64,000 nt of DNA from Bog-756 sp963745955 (GCA_963745955.1 CAVUZI010000008.1:124001-188000); one strand, 5' to 3'; counted from the stretch's first letter, positions 35,770 to 45,797 are shown. Notes: generated from the letters alone by a model not told the origin. Made by a program: numbers and translations.

Positions 35770-38700
35770 CGACCATGCCCGACATGCCCGACATGCCCGA
35801 CATGCCCGACACGCCCGACGTCGCGTTCGCCGTCGACGACGAACTGCCCGAGCGGTGCCTGGCCATCGAGGCCAGCGCGGGCACCGGCAAGACGTATGCG
35901 CTCGCCGACCTGGCCACCCGGTATCTGGCCGAGTCGGACATCTCGGCATCCGAACTGCTGATCGTCACCTTCACCCGTGCTGCCACCAACGAGCTCCGGG
36001 CCCGGGTCCGCGAGCGACTGATCGAGGTGGCCGACCGGCTCGAACCCGGGCACTCCGAGGTCGGTGACGACAAGGTCGCCCGCCACCTGGCATCAGGCGA
36101 TGTGGTTCGGCATCGTGCACGGCTCAGGGCGGCCATCGCCGATTTCGACGCGGCCACGATCACCACCATCCACGGCTTCGCCGCGCAGGTCCGCAACGCG
36201 CTGGGGATGACCGGGGGCGTGGACCCCGACGCCCGGCTGGTCGAGGAGGCCGATGACCTGAGAAGGCAGACCTGTGTCGACGTCCTGGCCGCCGCGGCCA
36301 TGGGGGAGGATCCTCCCGACGACCTCCCGAAGTTGAGCCAGCTGATCGAGGCCACCGCGGAGGCAGCCGGCCGGCCGGATCTGGTCCTCGAACCCAGGTC
36401 CGAGGACCAGGGTGCCTCCCGCGACCAGGTCGTCCTGAGGAACCTGGTGGTGGAGTCGGTTGCCCGGATGGGGGAGCGCCGGCGGATGAGCGGGGCCCTG
36501 AGCTTCGACAGTGTGCTCACCGACCTGTGCGATGCGCTCACCGGCCCACACTCGATGTCCGCGGTCGAGACGCTCCGGAGCCGGTTCAAGGTGGCGTTGA
36601 TCGACGAGTTCCAGGACACCGACCCGGTCCAGTGGAGGATCTTCGAGACGCTCTTCGGCCAGGAGGCGGGTGGCACCTCCCTCGTGCTGGTCGGTGACCC
36701 GAAGCAGGCCATCTACGGCTTCCGGGGCGGTGACATCGAGACCTACATCCGTGCCGTGGGCGAGAACGCACGCATCGAGCGCCGATCGATGCGCTCCAAT
36801 TGGCGGTCGGACACCGCCATGCTCACCGCCCTCGACGTGCTGTTCGACGGGGTGACGTTCGGTGACCGGTCGATCGGCTTCGTACCGGTCACCGCCGCCC
36901 GCGAGAGCCAGGACCGCCACATCTCCGACGCGGACGGGCCGATGCCGGCGTTGTCGCTGCGGCTGGCGGTCGGTGCGGGGATCGGCCGGGTCAAGCAGCG
37001 GAAAGAGGTCGTCGTCGATGCCGCGGCCGCCGCCATCGAGAAGGACCTGGTGGCCAGGGTCCGCGACCTCCTCGACAACGCCAGCCTGCCGCCGGAGACA
37101 GAGAATGCTGAGGCCCGCAAGGTGCGCCCCGACGACATCGCCGTCCTGGTCACCACCAACGATCAGTGCAATGCGGTGCAGGCCGCGCTCACGGGCCAGG
37201 GAGTTCCCGCTGTCGTTGCCAACGCGGGGAACGTGTTGGTCTCGCCGGCCGCAGATCAGATGCGGTGGCTGCTCCACGGCATGGCCCGCCCCTCCGACCC
37301 ACGGCGGGCCCGCACCTACGCGTTGTCCTGGTTCGGCGGTTGGAGCGCGGAGGAGGTGGCTGTCGCATCCGACACCGACCTCTCCGACATCCAGGAACAC
37401 CTCCGCGACTGGTCGGAGCGGTTGGCCACCCATCCGGTGGCCGACGTACTGGCCCGGGTCTGGTCGGCCAGCGGGGTCGTGGCCAATGTGCTGTCGTCCC
37501 CGGATGGAGATCGGAACATGACCGACCTCGATCACCTGGTCGAGCTCCTCCACCGTTCCACCCCGACCGGCCGCTCCAACGTGGCGGGGCTGCTGGCCAC
37601 CCTGGACAACAGCGCACCGGGCGCCGACCTCGACACCGAGGTCGATGGAGACGTGACCGCTCGGCGCATCGAGTCCGAGGCCGAGGCGGTCCAGGTCATG
37701 ACCGTGTGGACCGCCAAGGGACTCGAGTTCCCCATCGTCTGCCTGCCCACGCTCTGGCGCCGGACCGGTGGCCCGAACCCGGTGATCTACGTCGATCCGG
37801 ACAGCGGGCAAAAGGCCTTCGACGTGGGCAAGGGCAAGACGTGGCCCGACGCCGCAGGGGCGAAGCGGAGGAAGGAATGGGCGGCGGCGGCGACGGCCGG
37901 CGAGCAGCTCCGGCTCCTCTACGTCGCCCTGACCCGCGCCCAGCACCACACCATCGTGTGGTGGGCGAACGGTCAGAACAGTGCCCGCACCGCATTGGCC
38001 CGTGTGCTCTTCGCCTCGAAGGACGCTCCGGCGGACGGTGCTCCCCTCGGTGCCGCGGTGCCCATCCCTGCGGACGACAGCATCGTCTCCTCGCTGTCAC
38101 CGCTGGTCGACGCCTCTGCGAACACCATCAGCATCGACACGATCGACGACGGGCCCTTGCCGACCGCACGTTGGGTCGATGGGGATCCGGCACCTGACCC
38201 CCCGCCGCTCGAGGCGGCCCGGGTGACTGTCATCCCCGACCGCGCCGCTCGGAGGTGGTCGTTCACCGCCATCGCCGATCAGTCCGCCGTGGCCGAGTCA
38301 GATCCCTACGACCTGTCGCTGGGTGACAGCGGTGCCGCCGACGAAGGATGCCGGCGATCTCGACGGATCCGATGGAGGCGACCGGTCCGCCGGAGATGTG
38401 TCCCGGCCTCCTGCCTCGGTCGACCCCGATGGGACCGGCCCCCTGGTCCGGCTGCCCGCCGGCACCGTGTTCGGCACACTCGTCCACGCCGTGTTCGAAC
38501 ACGTCGACTTCAGCGCGGAGAGAGCTGAACCCGGCGGGGAGCTCGGTGCCGTCGTCGATCGGCAGTTGATGAAGTACCCGGTGGACCTCACGCCGGTCGG
38601 AGAACCCGGCGGCACCACCGAGCTCGGGCGTCAGCTTCTGATCGACGGACTCGGGATGGCCCTCCGGACTCCGCTCGGTTCCCTGTGCCGCGGCCGGTGC

Positions 38701-39304
38701 CTGGCCGATATCGGGCCTCGGGACCGCCTCAACGAGATGTCCTTCGACCTCCGTCTGGGGGAGGCGGGTCGCCGTGCCACCGTGGCGGAGATGGGCCGGG
38801 TCATGCTGGCCCACCTCGACCCGACACGATCCCCTGCGGACCTGGGCGGGCGGGTTGGCCGACGGGCTCATCGACGTGGAGCTGGCCGGTCACCTGACCG
38901 GATCGATCGACCTGATCCTGCGCATCACCGACGGGGGTGTGCCGCGTTTCGTGGTGGCCGACTACAAGACCAACGTGCTGACCCCCCGCGGGAGGGCACC
39001 CGGATCTGGCGACTATCGCCCGGCGCGGTTGGTCGAGGCCATGGTCGAGCACGACTACCCCCTGCAGGCGCTCCTCTATTCGGTGGCCCTCCACCGCTAT
39101 CTCCGGTGGAGGTTGTCCGGCTACCGCCCGGCCGACCATCTCGGCGGGGTGGCGTACCTGTTCGTCCGAGGTATGACCGGGCCCGAGGTCCCGGTGAGTG
39201 ACGGCCGGCCCCATGGCGTGTTCGAGTGGGCCGTCCCGCCGGCGCTGGTGACCGCCCTGAGCGATCTCCTCGATGGTCGGGCTGTGACGGAGCTGGCCTC
39301 GTGA
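35766..39304 (+). CDS. recB: Exodeoxyribonuclease V subunit beta (RecB)
   Basis: About 1179 residues, the usual RecB size. 3'-5' superfamily 1 helicase plus nuclease of RecBCD. Helicase motifs: I IEASAGTGKTYALA, Ia VTFTRAATNELRARV, II LIDEFQDTDPVQW, III LVGDPKQAIYGFRGGD, V TVWTAKGLEFPIV, VI LRLLYVALTRAQH. The C-terminal nuclease has His in GTLVHAVFE, Asp in SIDLILR and the catalytic VADYKTN. Two insertions (near 38345 and 38850) split the nuclease half. GTG 35766 overlaps the recC stop; ATG 35775 begins a 9-bp repeat encoding (MPD)4TPD and is an alternative start. Overlaps recD by GTGA. Confidence 0.92.
35775..35819 (+). repeat. Five 9-bp repeats at recB start
   Basis: ATGCCCGAC four times and ACGCCCGAC once, giving five consecutive MPD/TPD tripeptides. 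Each copy offers an in-frame ATG, so translation starts are ambiguous. Confidence 0.9.
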
Positions 39305-41169
39305 GCCCGTCGGCCGTGGTCGTGAGCCAGCCGGTCGTCCCGGACGGGGTGGCCGTTCTCGCGCCATTCGTCGATGCCGGAGTGTTCGGGCCCTTCGAGG
39401 TGCACCTGGCCGCCACCATGGTCCGGCTCCAGCCCGACGTGGCTGACGAGGTCGTCCTGGCGCTGGCGATGGCGGCACGGGCACCGCACTTCGGGCATGT
39501 GTGCGTCGACCTGTCCCGCCTGGCCGAGCAGGTCGTCGACATGGACGGATCGGCCCGGGCCTTCGGCGAGCTCCCGTGGCCCCGGTTGGCCCGTTGGGTG
39601 CGGGCCCTCAAGGGTTCTCCACTGGTACAGGATCCACTCGCCCTGCCCCTCGACCGGGTCCGCCCACTGGTGTGGGATGGCGACCGCCTCTACCTCCAGC
39701 GCTACTGGCATGACGAGCGGGCTGTCGCCGCCGACCTGAGCTACCGGTCCCGGGCCGGCTCGGCGGGGGACCGCGGGACGGACGACCACGCCCTCGAGGC
39801 GGCCCTCGACGATCTGTTCGGTCCGGCCGGGGCCGGCGAGCCCGACCTGCAGCGGACTGCCGTCCGCCGGGCCATGACCTCGGGGGTGTCGATCATCGCC
39901 GGGGGTCCCGGCACCGGCAAGACCCACACCGTGGCCCGACTCCTGGCCGTCGCCCACCGGCTGGCGGAGGCCGAGGGCCGCACCCTCGACGTGGTGCTCG
40001 CCGCTCCGACCGGCAAGGCGGCCCAACGGATGAGGGACGCCGTGCGGGGCGAGGTGTCCGGCCTGGTCGGCGCAGGCGCGGTGAGCGAGGGGGTGGCCCG
40101 GACCCTGGCCGCCACCGACGCCACCACCATCCACCGGCTCCTCGGGTGGCTCCCGGGCCCGAGGTTCACCCACAACCGCCAGAACCCGCTGCCGTGCCAT
40201 CTGGCGGTCGTCGACGAGACCTCGATGGTGTCGCTCCCGCTCATGGCCCGGCTGCTCGACGGGTTGCGGCCCGAGGCACGGCTGGTGCTGGTGGGCGACC
40301 CCTACCAGCTGGCCAGCATCGAGGCGGGAACGGTCCTCGGGGACCTGGTCGGCCCGGCGGGGGAGCCGGGCACCACCGACGGGCACGGGGAGTCGGTACT
40401 GGCCGGGCGGGTCACCGTTCTCCGGCGGATGCACCGCTTCGGCGCCGGGTCGAGCATCGCGGCCCTGGCCGAATCGATCCGTCTGGGGGATGGCGATGCG
40501 GCGATGGACATCCTCGGCGCCGGGCGTCCCGACGTCCGATGGGTGCTCGACACCGACGGCGCCGGTGTGGGCCGGATCCGCGGCGAGCTGGTCGAGGCCG
40601 GTGTCGACCTGGCCACGAGGGCCCTCCGCGGCGAGGTGGACGAGGCTCTGGCCGCGGCCGGACGGATCAAGCTCCTGGCCGCCACCAGGCACGGGCCGCT
40701 CGGGCTGTACGACTGGGATGACCGGATCGAAGCCGATGTCGGTGCCCGGCTGCCGCAACTGAGGCGGGCCCGCCGGTGGTACGTCGGCCGGCCGGTCATC
40801 GTGACGGGAAACGATCAGGTCAACCGGGTGGCCAACGGCGACGTCGGGGTCGTGGTCAGCAGCGACGGCGGGATGGAGGTGGCCCTGATGTCCGAAGGCG
40901 GCGTGCGCATGCTGGCGCCCTCGAGGCTCGACCGTGTCGAGAGCTGGTGGGCGATGACCATCCACAAGAGCCAGGGTTCCGAGTTCCCCCATGCGGTCGT
41001 GTCGTTGCCGCCGGCCGGGTCCCCGATTCTCACCCGCGAACTGCTCTACACCGCGGTGACCAGGGCCAAGGATCAGCTGACCATCGTCGGGAGCGAGTCG
41101 TCGATCCGGTCCGCCGTCGACCGGCCGGTGGCGCGGGCCTCGGGACTCGGCACGCGTCTGTGGCCCTGA
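39301..41169 (+). CDS. recD: Exodeoxyribonuclease V subunit alpha (RecD)
   Basis: 622 residues, intact. 5'-3' superfamily 1B helicase of RecBCD. N-terminal RecD domain (VHLAATMVRLQPDVADEVVL, PHFGHVCVDLS), then Walker A IIAGGPGTGKTHTVARLL (about 201-208), APTGKAAQRMRDAV, DATTIHRLLGW, Walker B VVDETSMVSLPLMARLL, LVGDPYQLASIEAG, RRMHRFGAGSSIAAL, and C-terminal MTIHKSQGSEFPHAVV and YTAVTRAKDQLTIVG. All motifs needed for helicase activity are there. GTG start in a GTGA overlap with recB. With recC and recB it should repair double-strand breaks and degrade linear DNA. Confidence 0.94.
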   Translation: MSPSAVVVSQPVVPDGVAVLAPFVDAGVFGPFEVHLAATMVRLQPDVADEVVLALAMAARAPHFGHVCVDLSRLAEQVVDMDGSARAFGELPWPRLARWVRALKGSPLVQDPLALPLDRVRPLVWDGDRLYLQRYWHDERAVAADLSYRSRAGSAGDRGTDDHALEAALDDLFGPAGAGEPDLQRTAVRRAMTSGVSIIAGGPGTGKTHTVARLLAVAHRLAEAEGRTLDVVLAAPTGKAAQRMRDAVRGEVSGLVGAGAVSEGVARTLAATDATTIHRLLGWLPGPRFTHNRQNPLPCHLAVVDETSMVSLPLMARLLDGLRPEARLVLVGDPYQLASIEAGTVLGDLVGPAGEPGTTDGHGESVLAGRVTVLRRMHRFGAGSSIAALAESIRLGDGDAAMDILGAGRPDVRWVLDTDGAGVGRIRGELVEAGVDLATRALRGEVDEALAAAGRIKLLAATRHGPLGLYDWDDRIEADVGARLPQLRRARRWYVGRPVIVTGNDQVNRVANGDVGVVVSSDGGMEVALMSEGGVRMLAPSRLDRVESWWAMTIHKSQGSEFPHAVVSLPPAGSPILTRELLYTAVTRAKDQLTIVGSESSIRSAVDRPVARASGLGTRLWP

Positions 41170-41227
41170 TGACCGGTCCACGCGCGGCCGGTCGAATTTC
41201 CCCGGCGCCGCGTCGCGCCGGGTGGGC

Positions 41228-42130
41228 TCACGGCCGGTTGGAAGCGTCCCGGTGCAGCCACTTCAACAGATCGGGTGGGGCCAGCTCGGCCACCCGCGCC
41301 CGGTAACGCTCGAGCTCGTCGTCGGTGAGCTGTTCGACGCCCGCCCCCGAGCCTCCCCGCCGGAAGAAGGCGGCGCTGTCCTTCAAGATTCCCGACGGAT
41401 CCGGTGCGATCCGACCGGCGTCCGCCCGCATGGCCTCGAACGTCGCCGCTCCGATGAGCTCCGGCCAGCGGTCTTCGGGCACGGCGATCCCGAGCAGTCG
41501 CGCCAGTCGGCGCATCTCACCGCCGAGGTCGGCGCACAGGTCGTCGAAGCGGACCAGCACGATGTTGGGATCGTCCCGACGGCGCCAGGCATCGGTGAGG
41601 TGCGACATCACGCCGGGCAGCGAATCCAGCTGGTCCCGCGGGTCGGCATCCTGGTCGATCCACGCCACGAGCCACTCGTGCAGCGGTGGCCGAACGGGGG
41701 GCGGTCCTTCGGGCTCGGGATGGCCGAGGAGCTGTCGGATGCGGGAGCGGTCGAGGTTCTCCCCCTGGTGGTAGAGCGACACCGCCATGTCGAGCGGATG
41801 CCTGGCCGTGACGATGTAGGTGCATCGTGGGTCGAGGGGGATTCCGTCGAGCGGGGTATGGCTCTTGATGAACCTCCGGTGCCGCTGGGCCGAGAGTTGG
41901 GCGTACGCCTCGCTCCGAGGAGCGCCGAGCCAGTCGAGCCAGGGTGACAGTCGGAACAGCGTGTCCGGCAGCACGGGGGTCTGGAAGACGAGCAGGGCGC
42001 AGATCATCTGGACCCAGGTGGTCCCGCTCTTGGAGCGCGTGCTGATGACGATGTCGCCCTGCCGGTAGGGAAAGCCGAGCCAACGGCCGCTGTCCTCGTC
42101 GCCGGAGCGGTAGCGGACGGGCGGCGTCAA
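41228..42130 (-). CDS. PAPS-dependent sulfotransferase
   Basis: 300 residues, intact. Cytosolic sulfotransferase (Sulfotransfer_1) fold: 5'-phosphosulfate loop STRSKSGTTWVQ (Lys34-Trp39), FIKSHTPLDGIP, 3'-phosphate motif RHPLDMAVSLYHQ, and the C-terminal FRRGGSGAG in place of RKGxxGDW. Transfers sulfate from PAPS to an alcohol or amine acceptor. TTG start overlaps the stop of the adenylate cyclase gene (TTGA), so it is translated from the cyclase mRNA. Acceptor unknown. Confidence 0.88.
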   Translation of the reverse strand: MTPPVRYRSGDEDSGRWLGFPYRQGDIVISTRSKSGTTWVQMICALLVFQTPVLPDTLFRLSPWLDWLGAPRSEAYAQLSAQRHRRFIKSHTPLDGIPLDPRCTYIVTARHPLDMAVSLYHQGENLDRSRIRQLLGHPEPEGPPPVRPPLHEWLVAWIDQDADPRDQLDSLPGVMSHLTDAWRRRDDPNIVLVRFDDLCADLGGEMRRLARLLGIAVPEDRWPELIGAATFEAMRADAGRIAPDPSGILKDSAAFFRRGGSGAGVEQLTDDELERYRARVAELAPPDLLKWLHRDASNRP

Positions 42131-43221
42131 CCCGGAGGGGCGGATCGGTCAGCAGAGGCTGCGGGGCCCGGCGGGGCTGCCGGCGCCATGTCGAGGGAGA
42201 AGACCTCGATGGGCTCGTCGAAGCCCTTCAGGAGTCGTCGCCCTGCCGGCCGGAAGGCGAACCGGCCGGTGGCCGACGTGGCCACCGCCCCGTTGACCAG
42301 AACCTCACCGGGCACCGCCAGCTCGGCCAGACGGGAGGCCAGGTTGACTACCGTGCCGTAGTAGTCGCCGTGCCGCGTGATCACGTCGCCGTAGGCCACT
42401 CCGCCGCGTGGCTCGATGCCCTCCGAATAGGCAGCGGTGATGTCGCGGGCGATGGCGCATCCGGCGTCGGCATCAAGGGCGACGAACATCACTTCGTCAC
42501 CGATGTGCTTGACGATCCGGCCGCTGTGACCGGACGCCACATCGAACGCCTTGGCCTCGAACTGGCTGATCAGTCCGAGCAGTTTGGCCGGCGAGGTGCG
42601 CAGGGAGAGGGGTGTGAAGCCGACGAGGTCGATGAACCCCACCGCCAACCGGTGCAGGGACCTGTCGGCCACCCCGGTCTGGGCGGCCCGTTGGCGGAGG
42701 ATGGCGTCCCGCATGTGGTGCGAGAAGATGGTGCCCATCGAATCGCCGAGGCGCAGGGCCGCGGCGGTCACATCCGCCATGTCCTTGGCCCACACCGCGA
42801 TGTCGACATCCGGTAGGTCCATCTCCGGCTCGACCGTCTGCACGTAGACGGCGACAGCGGCCTCGGCCACCCGGGTGAGCGAACTGCCGAGGACCCGCAG
42901 GAGCTCGTCACCGTGCGACCCGACGGGGTTGGTCTGCAGGATGAACGAGGTGAAGTCGGCGTCCCGATCGGAGAACATCGGCCGGTGCTCATCGGGCACG
43001 ACGACACCGAGAGTGCGCCACAGTGACAGGACCACCTCCACCGGCACCCCGGCCCGGACGGCCAGGTCGGCGGCGGTCAGCACCGCGCCCTTGGACAACA
43101 CCAGGTCGGCGGCGAGCCCGACGAAATGGCATTCGCGCCGGGCGATCTCGATCTGCTCGTCGGTGGCGCCCAGCGAATGGAGGAAGTCGTCGATGCTCCG
43201 GTTGGCGCCGTTGTCAGCCAC
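42127..43221 (-). CDS. Class III adenylate cyclase with pH-sensor-like N-terminal domain
   Basis: 364 residues, intact. N-terminal autoregulatory domain as in Rv1264 (IARRECHFVGLAADLVLSKG, AVLTAADLAVRAGVPVEVVL, SLWRTLGVVVPDE) and a C-terminal class III cyclase domain. Catalytic parts: FIDLVGFTPLS (first metal Asp), HIGDEVMFVA (second metal Asp), RGGVAYGDVITRHGDYYGTV and VVNLASRLAELA (transition-state region). Makes cAMP, probably in response to pH or lipids by analogy to Rv1264. GTG start 6 nt after TAGCGT. The co-translated sulfotransferase and the cNMP-binding protein at 15.7 kb are possible links to cAMP signalling. Confidence 0.9.
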   Translation of the reverse strand: MADNGANRSIDDFLHSLGATDEQIEIARRECHFVGLAADLVLSKGAVLTAADLAVRAGVPVEVVLSLWRTLGVVVPDEHRPMFSDRDADFTSFILQTNPVGSHGDELLRVLGSSLTRVAEAAVAVYVQTVEPEMDLPDVDIAVWAKDMADVTAAALRLGDSMGTIFSHHMRDAILRQRAAQTGVADRSLHRLAVGFIDLVGFTPLSLRTSPAKLLGLISQFEAKAFDVASGHSGRIVKHIGDEVMFVALDADAGCAIARDITAAYSEGIEPRGGVAYGDVITRHGDYYGTVVNLASRLAELAVPGEVLVNGAVATSATGRFAFRPAGRRLLKGFDEPIEVFSLDMAPAAPPGPAASADRSAPPG

Positions 43222-43227
43222 GCCCAG

Positions 43228-43233
43228 ACGCTA
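43228..43233 (-). promoter_or_regulatory. -10 box TAGCGT for cyclase/sulfotransferase unit
   Basis: TAGCGT on the minus strand ends 6 nt before GTG 43221; leaderless transcript predicted. Confidence 0.5.
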
Positions 43234-43308
43234 CCGGGAACCCCGGCCGGGCGACGGGTGTCGTCGGGTTGTCGTCGTCGACCGCCCCGGCCCTGTGGGT
43301 GGCTGGGT

Positions 43309-43314
43309 TAGGGT
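43309..43314 (+). promoter_or_regulatory. -10 box TAGGGT for AEC-like gene
   Basis: TAGGGT ends 6 nt before TTG 43321; supports the unusual TTG start and a leaderless mRNA. Confidence 0.5.
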
Positions 43315-43320
43315 CGGCGC

Positions 43321-44202
43321 TTGAACCTGGCGATCACCTTCGGGGCCTACCTGGTCGGTGCACTGATGGGCCTGGCCGTCCATCACAGCGGTCCGCGGCT
43401 CAGGCAGGGCTGGCCCGTGTACCTCCGCTTCCAGCTGGTGGCGACGGCGGCCTTGCTCGGGCTGTTCTCGGCCTGGCGGTTGACCGCGCCCCACCAGATC
43501 GTGGCCCCCATCCTGATCGCCTGTGTGGGTGGACTGCTTCTCGGGGTCGCCCATCTCGCCCGTGGCCGACGGAGTAGCGGGCTGGCCGAACTCGAGGGTT
43601 GGGCCGCGTTCCCGAACGGCACCTTCTGGGTCCTCCCCATCGCCGGCGCCCTGATCGGCCCCGAGGGCACGGCGATCGCCGCCCTGACCAACGCCGTCTA
43701 CGCCGTGCCCAACGCTCTCTGCATCCATCTGATGCGCCGTGACGCCCCCATCCGGCAACGTCGCTCGACGGGCTGGTTCGACCAGTCGATGGTGCTGGCC
43801 GTCTTCCTCGGCCTGGCCTTGCACGCCGCCGGCCCGGCACCCACCGCTTCAGCATGGATCCTGACCGTGTCCGGACCGCTCCTGGCCTTCGTGGGCGCGG
43901 CCCTGTACACGGGCTCCGTGCTCCACCCGCACAACGCGTCGGTGTCGCGGACCACGTCGGAGTACCGGCGGTGGCTGTTCCTCTGCGGCGTGCGTATCGC
44001 CTACCTGGCCATCGTCGCCGTGGCCACCGGATCCACCGCCGTGGCTGTCATCGCCGTGCTTTCGGCGCTCGGCCCCCCGGCGTTCAACCCACCCCAGCAG
44101 GCGGTGCTCTACGGCTACCGGTCGGGAGTGGTCATGGTCGCGGCCCAGTGGGGATGGGTCTTCGTTCCCATCGGGCTGGGCCTGGCCCTCGTGATCCGTT
44201 GA
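43321..44202 (+). CDS. AEC-family-like permease
   Basis: 293 residues, intact, TTG start supported by a -10 box 6 nt upstream. Nine to ten membrane helices: LAITFGAYLVGALMGLAV, LVATAALLGLFSAWRL, IVAPILIACVGGLLLGVAHL, FWVLPIAGALIGPEGTAIAA, MVLAVFLGLALHAAG, WILTVSGPLLAFVGAALYTG, GVRIAYLAIVAVATGSTAVA and VVMVAAQWGWVFVPIGLGLA. The break at FPNGTFWVLPIAGALIG resembles the NTGxxGLP region of auxin-efflux-carrier (AEC) permeases. Substrate unknown; moderate confidence only. Confidence 0.55.
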   Translation: MNLAITFGAYLVGALMGLAVHHSGPRLRQGWPVYLRFQLVATAALLGLFSAWRLTAPHQIVAPILIACVGGLLLGVAHLARGRRSSGLAELEGWAAFPNGTFWVLPIAGALIGPEGTAIAALTNAVYAVPNALCIHLMRRDAPIRQRRSTGWFDQSMVLAVFLGLALHAAGPAPTASAWILTVSGPLLAFVGAALYTGSVLHPHNASVSRTTSEYRRWLFLCGVRIAYLAIVAVATGSTAVAVIAVLSALGPPAFNPPQQAVLYGYRSGVVMVAAQWGWVFVPIGLGLALVIR

Positions 44203-44235
44203 GTGACGGTGAGTGATGCCGGGACCGGGACCGGG

Positions 44236-44261
44236 CCCGGGTCCGAAGCCCGGGTCCGAAG
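44236..44261. repeat. 13-bp tandem repeat before alcohol dehydrogenase
   Basis: CCCGGGTCCGAAG occurs twice in tandem (44236-44248, 44249-44261), preceded by GGGACC repeats, in the short spacer after the AEC-like gene. Confidence 0.8.
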
Positions 44262-44290
44262 GCCCGACGGCGGTGGCCGACGCGTTGCCG

Positions 44291-44296
44291 TAGCAT
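44291..44296 (+). promoter_or_regulatory. -10 box TAGCAT for alcohol dehydrogenase
   Basis: TAGCAT ends 7 nt before GTG 44304 and overlaps ATG 44295, favouring GTG 44304 as the leaderless start. Confidence 0.4.
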
Positions 44297-44303
44297 GACC
44301 GCC

Positions 44304-45339
44304 GTGCCGAAAGGGCTGATGACGGCAGCCGTCTACGTGGGTGACGGCCGGGTGGCCGTGGAGGAGGTGCCCACTCCCGACCCCGGGCCGGGCGAGCTGC
44401 TGGTCGAGGTGTCCGAGTGCGGGATCTGCGGCTCCGACCTCCACCTCGTCTTCGACCGCTACGCCAGGCCCGGCGCCATCCTCGGTCACGAGTGGTCGGG
44501 CATCGTGGCGTCGGCCGGGGAGACCGGACCGGGGTGGTCCGGCGGGGAGCGGGTCGTGTTCAACCCGACACCGGGGTGCGGTCGGTGCCGACCCTGCCGG
44601 CGGGGCCGGCCCTCGGTCTGCCTCCGCCGCCAGCAGGGCGACATCCGCGACATGCGGGGCGCCTTCGCCCAGTACCTGACGGTGTCCGCCGACCAACGCG
44701 CTGCGCATCCCCGACTCGCTCACCATGCGGGCGGCGGCGCTGGCCGAGCCGACGGCGATCGCCCTCCACGCCGTCGAGCTGGCCGACGTGCGGCCCGATG
44801 ACCGCGTCCTGATCACCGGGGGCGGCCCGGTGGGCCTCATCATCCTGGCCGTGCTGCGGGCCCGGGGGGTGACCGACATCTCGGTCAGCGAGCCGGTTGC
44901 GGCGCGGCGTCATCTGGCCCTCGCCGTCGGAGCCACGCGTGCCCTCGATCCCGAGAGCCTGGTCGACCCCGCGCCGGGTGGCGTGGTGTCGGGGTCCTAT
45001 GCCGTGGCCTTCGAGTGCTCGGGCCGTGCCGATGCCGCCCAGGCCGCCCTCGGACAGCTGGATTATGCCGGCACCCTCGTGTTCGTCGGAACCGGAGCCG
45101 AGCCGACACCGGTGAACCACAATCGGATGATCATCCTCGAGCTCGAGGCACTGGGCGCCTTCAATTACAGCGCCGACGGCTTCCAGCCGGCCATCGACCT
45201 GCTCGACAGCGGTGCCCTGCCGGTCGATCGGCTCATCGAGGCCGAGGACGTCTCCCTCGTCGGGCTGATGGATGCCATGCAGAGGTTGTCACGGGGCGAG
45301 ATCGCGGCAAAGGTACTTGTGAACCCGGAGGTGTCATGA
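44304..45339 (+). CDS. Zinc-dependent alcohol dehydrogenase (butanediol dehydrogenase-like)
   Basis: About 345 residues. Medium-chain dehydrogenase: catalytic zinc ligands CGICGSDLH and GHEWSG, structural zinc Cys cluster GCGRCRPCRRGRPSVC, NAD-binding LITGGGPVGLIILAVL. One insertion near 44705 breaks the frame between YLTVSADQ and LRIPDSLTMRAAALAEP. Resembles 2,3-butanediol or sorbitol-type dehydrogenases; substrate not certain. ATG 44295 is the alternative start. Stop overlaps the VOC gene (ATGA), so the two are translationally coupled. Confidence 0.83.
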
Positions 45340-45797
45340 CGACCCGACCACACGTGCGGCCCATCATCAACCACGTGGCCATCAGTGTCGACGCCCGTGT
45401 GCTCGACGCCGCCGGGCGTGCCGCACTGCTCGATTTCTACGGCGAGGTGTTCGGTTGGACGGAGGGCGACAACAGCACCGAGAAGGGCAATCCCCTCATC
45501 GTCTACACCGGGGAGATGCGTCAGTACCTCTACTTGCTTCCCGCCGCCGACGACTTCCTCCGGGCTCCGTACCTCGACCACTTCGGTCTGGAGATCTCGT
45601 CGGTCGACGAGCTGACGGCCATTCTCGACCGGGCCAAGGCCTACCGGGAGAAGGACGACCGGGTCACCATCATCGACCTGGACCAGATGACCACCCACGG
45701 CTCCACGTCGGACTTCACCCTGACCAACGCCTACATCAGCTTCCTGATCCCCCTGCAGATCGAGCTCCAGCACATCACCGAGGTCCAGACCGGCTGA
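45336..45797 (+). CDS. VOC superfamily protein
   Basis: 153 residues, intact. Vicinal oxygen chelate fold: IINHVAISVDARVLD, AALLDFYGEVFGWTE, YLDHFGLEISSVDELTAIL and a C-terminal FTLTNAYISFLIPLQIELQH. His in NHVAIS and DHFGLE plus Glu in IELQH are candidate metal ligands as in glyoxalase/dioxygenase relatives. Overlaps the alcohol dehydrogenase by ATGA, so it probably acts on the same pathway. Reaction not predictable. Confidence 0.8.
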   Translation: MTTRPHVRPIINHVAISVDARVLDAAGRAALLDFYGEVFGWTEGDNSTEKGNPLIVYTGEMRQYLYLLPAADDFLRAPYLDHFGLEISSVDELTAILDRAKAYREKDDRVTIIDLDQMTTHGSTSDFTLTNAYISFLIPLQIELQHITEVQTG

